From positions 1,196,469 through 1,260,468 of the forward strand of contig NZ_JAATIT010000001.1 in the NCBI RefSeq assembly GCF_011926545.1: DNA of 64,000 nucleotides. The letters are read 5' to 3'. Under the pieces are notes generated by a model that searched no databases, was not told the DNA's origin, and worked only from the letters and a program-made list of their open reading frames with translations. A program made the translations under genes and the position numbers. The stretch is from Sphingopyxis italica (GTDB taxonomy: Bacteria > Pseudomonadota > Alphaproteobacteria > Sphingomonadales > Sphingomonadaceae). Every line of letters begins with the position of its first letter. The stretch's first letter is position 1. This document shows, one piece after another, positions 17,349-24,166 of the stretch.

Positions 17349-17678
17349 TCAATGCCCGAGCCGCGTCGCCACCGACGCCAGCCACGCCTCGTGCGCCGCC
17401 GCCGGCATCGGCCCGCGCGGCGCCTGCGCCGCGTCGCTCATCGCGTCGAGATAGGTCAGGATCGCGGCGCGATAACCGCCGCCCGCCACCGCCGATTCGA
17501 GCCGGCTCGCCAGCGTTTCGACCGCGACAAAGCCATTGTCGCGCGCAAGGCAGCGGATATCGTCGATCCCCCGCACGATCTGCGCCAGCGCGCAATGCGG
17601 CAAGGCTTCGGCCAGCGCGCCGATCTGGCCGGTGATCCGGTTCTGGATGTCGAGATATGGGTCGGTCTGGTTTCGCAT
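17349..17678 (-). CDS. Hypothetical protein
   Basis: 109-residue soluble, mainly helical protein (MRNQTDPYLDIQNRITG... ending SVATRLGH) with no motif I recognise. It sits 33 bp before the GDT1-like gene and 53 bp after the diguanylate cyclase, all on the minus strand, so the three may share a transcript. Confidence 0.6.
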   Translation of the reverse strand: MRNQTDPYLDIQNRITGQIGALAEALPHCALAQIVRGIDDIRCLARDNGFVAVETLASRLESAVAGGGYRAAILTYLDAMSDAAQAPRGPMPAAAHEAWLASVATRLGH

Positions 17679-17730
17679 CGTCCACCCCCTGTCATACCGG
17701 AGACGATGCGCGCTTTTGGTTAACGCGCGG

Positions 17731-18375
17731 TTAGCGGTGGCCGGGAAGCCCGCCGAGGCTTTGCTTGCTGCGATACATGTCGCGGTCGGCGGCCGCCAAT
17801 ATATCCGATTCGTTCATTCCCGTCTGGAGCATCGCAACGCCGAAACAGGCCGACAAGGCGATCTCGTGCCCGTCATAATGCGCGGGGCCCGCGGTCAGCA
17901 CGTCGCACAGGCGGGTCACCTGCGCGCGCGCGCCGTCCTCGCTCGACTGATCGAGGATCAGCCCGAATTCGTCGCCGCCGATGCGCGCCGCGACGTCGGT
18001 CGCGCGGATCGAGCCCGCGAGCCGCTTGGCGATCTCCATCAGCGCGAAGTCGCCCGCGGCATGGCCGAAATTGTCGTTGATATATTTGAGCTGGTTGACG
18101 TCGATGAACACGACCGCGGCGCGCTCGGCGTGGCGCTCGAACCGCGCCATGCGGTGGTGAATCGCGGTCAGGAAATAACGGCGGTTGAACAGCGGGGTCA
18201 GCGTGTCGCGCTCCGACACGCGCTCCAGCTCGGCGACGGCGATCTTCAATACGCGGTTTTCGCGGCGCAAAGCGTCGCGTTCCCGGCGTATCTCACGCAG
18301 TTGGTCCTCAATGGAGTCAACGGGTACGGCGGCGAACTGGTCGACCGCGATCCGTGCCCCCCCTATGCTATCCAT
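17731..18375 (-). CDS. GGDEF-domain diguanylate cyclase
   Basis: Makes cyclic di-GMP from two GTP. The N-terminal ~60 residues end in a coiled coil (EDQLREIRRERDALRRENRV). The catalytic domain carries RIGGDEFGLIL, and a product-inhibition I-site RxxD (RATD) lies exactly five residues before GGDEF, so the enzyme is probably active and feedback-controlled. No membrane segment or named sensor domain. The start at 18375 is preferred over 18483: it has a GGACGAGG ribosome-binding site and the longer version adds 36 arginine-rich residues. Confidence 0.88.
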   Translation of the reverse strand: MDSIGGARIAVDQFAAVPVDSIEDQLREIRRERDALRRENRVLKIAVAELERVSERDTLTPLFNRRYFLTAIHHRMARFERHAERAAVVFIDVNQLKYINDNFGHAAGDFALMEIAKRLAGSIRATDVAARIGGDEFGLILDQSSEDGARAQVTRLCDVLTAGPAHYDGHEIALSACFGVAMLQTGMNESDILAAADRDMYRSKQSLGGLPGHR

Positions 18376-18566
18376 GCCTCGTCCCCGGCGCGACCTATCC
18401 CTCCGCCGGCCACATGCCGACGGATATGAGGCGGTCACTCTAGCCGCGACTTGATACCAATCGGTAAACGCGGGAGACATCAAATGCGCGCCGTTGCCCG
18501 CGCGCCGCGCAGTCGCTAGGGGGAAGGCGGCGGCGATTCATCGCGGCCCGCAGGAGGGATAGGGTG

Positions 18567-19064
18567 ATGGGCGATAGCGCGCCGCAAGTCGGTGTCATCA
18601 TGGGCAGCCAGTCGGACTGGCCGACGATGGCGCACGCGGTCCAGCTTCTCGAGGAATTCGGCATCGCGCACGAGGTGCAGATCGTCTCGGCGCACCGCAC
18701 CCCCGACCGCCTCGTCGCCTATGCCAAGGGCGCAGCCGAGCGCGGGCTGAAGGCGATCATCGCGGGCGCCGGCGGCGCGGCGCATCTGCCCGGCATGGTC
18801 GCCTCGATGACGCGCGTTCCCGTTCTCGGCGTGCCCGTCCAGTCGGCGGCCTTGAACGGCGTCGACAGCCTCTATTCGATCGTCCAGATGCCCGGCGGTA
18901 TTCCCGTCGCAACCTTCGCGATCGGCAAGGCGGGCGCGACCAACGCCGCCCTCTTCGCCGCCGCGCTGCTCGCGAACGAGGACGCGGGCCTCGCGGAGAA
19001 GCTCGTTGGATGGCGCGAGGCGCAGACGAACGGCGTCGCGCCCATTCCCGTTCGCGAGGGCTGA
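18567..19064 (+). CDS. purE: PurE, N5-carboxyaminoimidazole ribonucleotide mutase
   Basis: Purine biosynthesis: converts N5-CAIR, made by PurK, into CAIR. The conserved start [14 protein letters not shown], the SAHRTPDR loop and the [14 protein letters not shown] and GVPVQS segments match class I PurE. An AGGAGG ribosome-binding site lies at 18552-18557; GTG (18564) directly precedes the ATG (18567) and either could initiate. 165 aa, complete. The downstream purK starts 5 bp after its stop. Confidence 0.95.
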   Translation: MGDSAPQVGVIMGSQSDWPTMAHAVQLLEEFGIAHEVQIVSAHRTPDRLVAYAKGAAERGLKAIIAGAGGAAHLPGMVASMTRVPVLGVPVQSAALNGVDSLYSIVQMPGGIPVATFAIGKAGATNAALFAAALLANEDAGLAEKLVGWREAQTNGVAPIPVREG

Positions 19065-19069
19065 CCATC

Positions 19070-20176
19070 TTGCTCCCTCCCGGTTCGACGATCGGCATAT
19101 TGGGCGGCGGCCAGCTCGGCCGCATGCTCGCGGTCGCCGCCGCGCAGCTCGGTTACAAGGTGCATATCTATGCCCCCGACGCGACAAGCGTCGCGGCCGA
19201 GGTGACCGCGCACCACAGCCAGGCGGCATGGGACGACGAACCCCGCCTCGCCGCCTTTGCCGCGGCGTGCGACGTCGTCACTTATGAATTCGAAAATGTG
19301 CCCGTCGACACGCTGCGCTTCCTGTCAGGCCATGTCGCGGTGCGCCCCGGCGTCGCGGGACTGAAAATCGCGCAGGACCGGCTGGAGGAAAAGACGTTCG
19401 TCGCCGGCCTCGGCGGCCGCCCCGCGCCTTTCGCGGCAGTGCCCGACCGCGCCGCGCTCGATGCCGCGCTCGAACAGGTCGGCGCACCCGCGATCCTCAA
19501 GACGGTGCGCATGGGCTATGACGGCAAGGGGCAGGCGCGCCTCAGGACGTCCGCCGACGCCGACGCGGCATGGGAAACGATCGGCCGTCATCCCGCGGTG
19601 CTTGAAGGCTTCGTGACCTTCGCGCACGAATTTTCGGTGATCCTCGTGCGCGGCATCGACGGCGAAGTCCGCTTCTGGGACTCGCCCGCCAATGTCCACG
19701 AGGGCGGCATCCTCGCGACGTCGAGCCTGCCGCCGCCGCAAATCATCTTCGACCAGCAGGACGAGGCACGCGCGCTGATGGCGAAGATCGCCGACGAACT
19801 CGACTATGTCGGCGTCCTGACGGGCGAATTCTTCGCGACGGAAGAGGGACCCGTGTTCAACGAGATGGCGCCGCGCGTCCACAACAGCGGCCACTGGACG
19901 ATCGAGGGTGCGATCGTCAGCCAGTTCGAAAATCACATCCGCGCCGTCGCCGGCCTGCCGCTCGGCAGCACCGCGACCGCCGCGCTGCCCGTCGTCATGC
20001 ACAATCTGATCGGCGGCGGGATCGAAACGGTCCCCGATCTGCTCGCCGATCCCGCGTGCCACCTCCATCATTACGGCAAGGCCGAGGTGCGCGAGGGGCG
20101 CAAACTCGGCCACGCCACCTGGGTCGGAGCCTCTCCCAAAGGGTCCGTACTCGATTGCAGCAGCGTCGAGGTTTGA
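19070..20176 (+). CDS. purK: PurK, N5-carboxyaminoimidazole ribonucleotide synthase
   Basis: ATP-grasp enzyme carboxylating aminoimidazole ribonucleotide. N-terminal GILGGGQLGRMLAVAAAQLG, ATP-grasp motifs RMGYDGKGQAR and 'TGEFFATEEGPVFNEMAPRVHNSG' (split) are clear. I choose the TTG start at 19070 (LPPGSTIGILGGG) behind an AGGG site; an ATG at 19010 would overlap purE by 55 bp. The natural C-terminus is GRKLGHATWVG. The last ~12 codons (GSVLDCSSVEV plus stop) lie inside the repeat element that begins at 20139, so the element supplies the stop codon. Confidence 0.93.
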   Translation: MLPPGSTIGILGGGQLGRMLAVAAAQLGYKVHIYAPDATSVAAEVTAHHSQAAWDDEPRLAAFAAACDVVTYEFENVPVDTLRFLSGHVAVRPGVAGLKIAQDRLEEKTFVAGLGGRPAPFAAVPDRAALDAALEQVGAPAILKTVRMGYDGKGQARLRTSADADAAWETIGRHPAVLEGFVTFAHEFSVILVRGIDGEVRFWDSPANVHEGGILATSSLPPPQIIFDQQDEARALMAKIADELDYVGVLTGEFFATEEGPVFNEMAPRVHNSGHWTIEGAIVSQFENHIRAVAGLPLGSTATAALPVVMHNLIGGGIETVPDLLADPACHLHHYGKAEVREGRKLGHATWVGASPKGSVLDCSSVEV

Positions 20177-20406
20177 AGCAAAATGGCCCAGTGCGAGGAG
20201 AGAAGGCGCAGACATATGCCGATATTTCAAGGCTTCTCGACGAAGCACTGGGCCATTTTGATCAAACCCCTTCGGGACGCTCAAATGGCTTCCATCTCGG
20301 CCCGAAAGTCGCTTGGAAAGGCAACCAGCCTTCCCGGCGCGTCTTTCGGCTCGATCTGTTCGCCATTTGAGCGCCTCGACGCTGCTGCAATCGAGTACGG
20401 ACCCTT
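20139..20406 (+). repeat. Structured intercistronic repeat, copy 2 (cloverleaf-like, 31-bp terminal inverted repeats)
   Basis: Terminal arms 20141-20171 (begins GGGTCCGTACTCGATTGC, ends CGTCGAGG) and 20374-20404 are perfect complements, extendable by two A-T pairs. Arm two: 20180-20194 (AAAATGGCCCAGTGC) pairs perfectly with 20245-20259, closing a GAGAAG/CTTCTC apical stem. Then a small CCUUCGGG hairpin. Arm three: 20278-20289 (CGCTCAAATGGC) pairs perfectly with 20362-20373 and encloses CCGAAAG/CTTTCGG and GGAAAGGC/GCCTTCC stems. The element begins inside purK and ends 0-2 bp before the folA ATG. It is the reverse-complement orientation of copy 1 on the chromosome but the same orientation relative to transcription. 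Confidence 0.93.
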
Positions 20407-20895
20407 ATGAATCGTCCCGAAATCACGCTGATCCTCGCCCGCGCCGCCAATGGCGTGATCGGCGCCGACGGCAAGATGGCGTGGCACCTGCCCGCCGACC
20501 TCCGCCGCTTCAAGCAGATCACGATGGGGCGCCCGATGATCATGGGGCGCAAGACCTTCGACAGCCTGCCCGCGGTGCTCGAAGGGCGCCGCCACATCGT
20601 CCTCACCCGCGACCCCGACTGGCAGGACGAGGGCGCCGAGCCGGTGGCGACGATCGAGGAGGCGCTCAAACTCGCCAACGCCCCGCATGTCATGGTGATC
20701 GGCGGCGCCGAAATCTATCGCCTGTTCTTGCCCATCGCCGACCGCATCGAACTCACCGAAGTCGCGCTTGAGCCGAAGGGCGATGCGGTGATCGACTATC
20801 CCGCCGCGGCGTGGCGCGAAGTCGCGCGCGAGGATCATCCGGCTGACGACGCGGGGCGCCCTGCCTACAGCTTCGTCACGCTGACAAGGGCATAG
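20407..20895 (+). CDS. folA: Dihydrofolate reductase
   Basis: Reduces dihydrofolate to tetrahydrofolate with NADPH; trimethoprim target. ITLILARAANGVIG at the N-terminus, MAWHLPADLRRFKQIT with the catalytic Asp, GRPMIMGRKTFDSLP for NADPH and VIGGAEIYRLFLP are diagnostic. 162 aa is standard. Its ATG follows the structured repeat directly, so the ribosome-binding site must be within the element's 3' arm (a weak GGA five bases before ATG). No other promoter space exists, so it depends on purK transcription or a promoter inside the repeat. Confidence 0.95.
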   Translation: MNRPEITLILARAANGVIGADGKMAWHLPADLRRFKQITMGRPMIMGRKTFDSLPAVLEGRRHIVLTRDPDWQDEGAEPVATIEEALKLANAPHVMVIGGAEIYRLFLPIADRIELTEVALEPKGDAVIDYPAAAWREVAREDHPADDAGRPAYSFVTLTRA

Positions 20896-20898
20896 CCG

Positions 20899-22095
20899 AT
20901 GCGTCGCTGGATTCTCGGTATCCTGCTCGTCGTCGCGGTCGGGGCGCTCGCTTTCTTCGCCCTCGCCCCCGGTATCATCGAGCGCGGGATGAACAAGATC
21001 GATGGCAAACCGCTGCCGGCCGTCAGCGAACGCGCCAAGGCGCTGCACCGGACGTTGACGATCGTCGACCTCCACAGCGACACCTTGCTGTGGAAGCGCG
21101 ACATCCTCGACCGCGCCGAGCGCGGCCATATGGACCTGCCACGGCTCGAGGACGGCAATGTCGCGCTGCAAATCCTCGCCAGCACGACCAAATCGCCGAA
21201 GGGTCAGAATTACGACGCCAACAGCGGCGACACCGACAATATCACCAGCCTCGTGATCGCGCAGCTCCAGCCGGTGCGGACGTGGAACTCGCTGCTCGAA
21301 CGCTCGCTCTGGCACGCCGAAAAGCTCCACCGCGCGGTTGCCGCATCGGCGGGCGAGCTGCGCGCGGTCGATGCGCCCGGGGATATCGACGCCTTGCTCG
21401 CCGCGCGCCGCGGCAAAGCGGTGCCGGTCGGCGCGATGCTCAGCATCGAGGGGCTGCACGGCCTCGAAGGCAAGCTCGCCAACCTCGACCGGCTCTACCA
21501 CGCGGGCTTCCGCATGGCGGGGCTCACCCATTTCTTCGACAATGATCTCGCCGGATCGATGCACGGTCTGAAGAAGGGCGGGCTCACCCCGCTCGGACGG
21601 CAGGTGGTCGAGACGATGGAAGCCAAGGGCATGATCGTCGACATCGCGCATTGCTCGAGCGCCTGCGTCGCCGACATCCTCAAGATCGCGCGCCGCCCCG
21701 TCGTGTCGAGCCACGGCGGCGTGCAGGCGACGTGCAAGGTCAACCGCAACCTTTCCGACGAGCAGATCCGTGGGCTGGCCGCGACCGGCGGCCTCGTGGG
21801 CATCGGCTATTGGGACGCCGCGGTGTGCGACACCTCGCCCGCGAGCATCGCGAAGGCGATGAAGCATGTCCGCGACCTCGTCGGCATCCAGCATGTCGCG
21901 CTCGGCAGCGACTATGACGGCGCGACCACCGTGCGCTTCGACACGTCGAAGCTGGTGCAGGTGACGCAGGCGCTGCTCGACGCGGGGTTCAGCGACGACG
22001 AAATCCGCGCCGCGATGGGTGGCAACGCGATCCGCGTGCTGCGCGCCGGTATCGCCTGGCGGAAGGAACCGCGTCGTCCCGCGGTGATATTATGA
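20899..22095 (+). CDS. Membrane dipeptidase, peptidase family M19
   Basis: Zinc dipeptidase of the renal dipeptidase family. Residues ~1-25 form a signal/anchor (ILGILLVVAVGALAFFALAP), so it acts in the periplasm. Zinc ligand motif VDLHSDTLLWKRD near residue 57, the bridging Glu in MLSIEGLHGL near residue 182, 'GLTHFFDNDLAGSMHG', and DIAHCSS plus VSSHGG histidines follow; GSDYDGATT contains the late Asp. 398 aa. Starts 3 bp after folA and overlaps ribF by 4 bp. Confidence 0.9.
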   Translation: MRRWILGILLVVAVGALAFFALAPGIIERGMNKIDGKPLPAVSERAKALHRTLTIVDLHSDTLLWKRDILDRAERGHMDLPRLEDGNVALQILASTTKSPKGQNYDANSGDTDNITSLVIAQLQPVRTWNSLLERSLWHAEKLHRAVAASAGELRAVDAPGDIDALLAARRGKAVPVGAMLSIEGLHGLEGKLANLDRLYHAGFRMAGLTHFFDNDLAGSMHGLKKGGLTPLGRQVVETMEAKGMIVDIAHCSSACVADILKIARRPVVSSHGGVQATCKVNRNLSDEQIRGLAATGGLVGIGYWDAAVCDTSPASIAKAMKHVRDLVGIQHVALGSDYDGATTVRFDTSKLVQVTQALLDAGFSDDEIRAAMGGNAIRVLRAGIAWRKEPRRPAVIL

Positions 22096-23033
22096 TCCGT
22101 CTCGACGGCCATAACCGCATCGAAGGGCCCTTGCGCGGCGGGGTGATCGCGCTCGGCAATTTCGACGGCTTTCACGCCGGGCATCAGGCGGTTGTCGGGC
22201 GCGCGGTCCATCATGCGAAGGACGAGGGGCTTCCGGCGATCGTCGCGACCTTCGACCCGCATCCGGTGCGCTTCTTCAAACCCGGCGTCCCGCCCTTCCG
22301 CCTGACCACGCTCGATCAAAGGCAGGAGCTGTTCGCCACCGCGGGCGCCGACGCGATGCTCGTGCTGCCCTTCGACGCCGCGCTCGCGGGCACGACGGCG
22401 GAGGATTTCATCACCGAGCTGCTGCTCGATCGCTACGGCGCCGCGGGCGTGGTGACCGGCGCCGACTTCGTCTTTGGCAAGGGCCGCGGCGGCGATGTCG
22501 TGACGCTCGCCGACCATGCGCGCCGCCTCGGCTTCTTCACCGAAATGGTCGCGCCGTTGGGCGACGCCGAAGAAGTGATCTCATCGAGCCGCATCCGCGA
22601 AGCCCTCCAAACGGGCGACTGCGAAACCGCTGCGCGCCTCCTCACGCGCCCCTTCACCGTGCGCGGCACCGTCCAGCATGGCGACAAGAACGGCCGGCTG
22701 CTCGGCTTTCCGACCGCCAACCTCGAAATGGGGCAATATCTGCGCCCGCGCTACGGCATCTACGCGGTGACCGGCCGCCTGCTGAGCGAGGGTCCGGGGG
22801 GCCGCCTCCTGAAGGGCGCCGCCAACTTCGGCATCCGTCCGAGCTTCGACCCGCCGAAGGAACTGCTCGAACCGCATTTCTTCGACTTCGCCGAGGATCT
22901 CTATGGGCAGGAAATCGACGTCGCCTTCCACGCCTTCATCCGGCCCGAGGCGAAGTTCGACGACATGGACGCGCTGATGGCGCAGATCGCGGCCGATTGC
23001 GAAGAAGCGAGGCGGTTGCTGGCCGAATTGTAA
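22092..23033 (+). CDS. ribF: Bifunctional riboflavin kinase / FAD synthetase
   Basis: Makes FMN and then FAD. The N-terminal FAD synthetase (nucleotidyltransferase fold) shows ALGNFDGFHAGHQAVV and TFDPHPVRFF, with ISSSRIREALQTGD near residue 165. The C-terminal riboflavin kinase domain shows GRLLGFPTANLEM and KGAANFGIRPSF. 313 aa is standard. Overlaps the upstream dipeptidase gene by 4 bp. ribF is next to ileS-lspA in many proteobacteria; here one gene intervenes. Confidence 0.95.
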   Translation: MIRLDGHNRIEGPLRGGVIALGNFDGFHAGHQAVVGRAVHHAKDEGLPAIVATFDPHPVRFFKPGVPPFRLTTLDQRQELFATAGADAMLVLPFDAALAGTTAEDFITELLLDRYGAAGVVTGADFVFGKGRGGDVVTLADHARRLGFFTEMVAPLGDAEEVISSSRIREALQTGDCETAARLLTRPFTVRGTVQHGDKNGRLLGFPTANLEMGQYLRPRYGIYAVTGRLLSEGPGGRLLKGAANFGIRPSFDPPKELLEPHFFDFAEDLYGQEIDVAFHAFIRPEAKFDDMDALMAQIAADCEEARRLLAEL

Positions 23034-23054
23034 TCATGATGAAAGGGGGGATGG

Positions 23055-24101
23055 ATGACCGATACCGACGATTGGGCATCGGCCCTCGAGGGCCCGCCGA
23101 AAAAGCCGATGAAGCGCCGCACGAAGATCCTGCTCTGGCTCTTCGCCGCGCTCGTCGCGTGGCTCACGCTGTCGAACGCGAGCTTCCTCGCTCCCGATCC
23201 CGTGGGCAAGCCCAAGCTCATCGCGCACCGCGGCGTCTATCACCTCTATGACAAGCGCGCCGCCGCCGGCCGCGATACCTGCACCGCCGCGCACGCCTAC
23301 CCGCCCACGCACGACGTGTTCGAAAACACCCCCGAATCGATGCGCTGGGCGGTCGGGCTCGGCGCCGCGATGGTCGAGGTCGACGTCGCGCCGACGAAGG
23401 ACGGACGCATGGTCCTGTTCCACGACTGGACCGTCGACTGCCGCACCGATGGCAAGGGCGAGACGCGCGATTTGACGCTGGCGGAGCTCAAGGCGCTCGA
23501 CATCGGTTACGGCTACACCGCCGACGGCGGCAAGACCTTTCCCCTGCGCGGCAAGGGCATAGGCAAGATGCCGACCGTCGAGGAAGGCCTTGCGGCGCTT
23601 CCTGTCCACCCGATCCTGTTCAACTTCAAGTCGAAGGATGCGCGCGAGGCCGACCAGCTCTTCGCAATCCTGAACGCATCGGGCCGGAACAGTGCGAAGA
23701 TCGGCGACGCTTTCTATGGCGCCGAACGCCCGGTGAAGCGGATGCGCGAACTGCTGCCAAACAATTGGTCGTTCGATCTGCGGCGCGAGGCGCTGGCCTG
23801 TTCGAAGGACTATGTGAAATATGGCTGGACCGGCATCGTGCCCGAAAGCTGCCGGAACGGCGTGCTCGCGATCCCGATCAATTACCAATGGGCCTTCTGG
23901 GGCTGGCCCGACCGGCTGATCGCCCGCATGGACAGCGTCGGCGCGCGCGTGATCGTCTTCGGCCCCTATGAAAAGGGCAAGTCGAACGAAGGCCTCACCA
24001 CGCCCCAACAACTCGCCAAAGTGCCCGCGAGCTTCAACGGCTATATCTGGGTCGAGGACATCCGCGAGGTCGGCCCGGCGCTGCGGCCGCGGCAGAAGTA
24101 A
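23055..24101 (+). CDS. Glycerophosphodiester phosphodiesterase family protein
   Basis: GDPD TIM-barrel hydrolase releasing alcohols from glycerophosphodiesters. One membrane span at residues ~22-42 (ILLWLFAALVAWLTLSNASF) anchors a periplasmic catalytic domain. AHRGVYHLYDKRA holds the first catalytic His, ENTPESMRWAV the metal-binding Glu, VEVDVAPTKDGRMVLFHDWT the E-x-D and second His. 348 aa. It lies 21 bp after ribF. The ~45-aa insert after the first His (AAAGRDTCTAAHAYPPTHDV) is longer than in common GDPDs. Confidence 0.85.
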   Translation: MTDTDDWASALEGPPKKPMKRRTKILLWLFAALVAWLTLSNASFLAPDPVGKPKLIAHRGVYHLYDKRAAAGRDTCTAAHAYPPTHDVFENTPESMRWAVGLGAAMVEVDVAPTKDGRMVLFHDWTVDCRTDGKGETRDLTLAELKALDIGYGYTADGGKTFPLRGKGIGKMPTVEEGLAALPVHPILFNFKSKDAREADQLFAILNASGRNSAKIGDAFYGAERPVKRMRELLPNNWSFDLRREALACSKDYVKYGWTGIVPESCRNGVLAIPINYQWAFWGWPDRLIARMDSVGARVIVFGPYEKGKSNEGLTTPQQLAKVPASFNGYIWVEDIREVGPALRPRQK

Positions 24102-24166
24102 AACCCTCTCCCCTTGGGGGAGAGGGAGCTTTGCGCCCGCGTAAATCTGCGCTAAGCGCCGCCACC

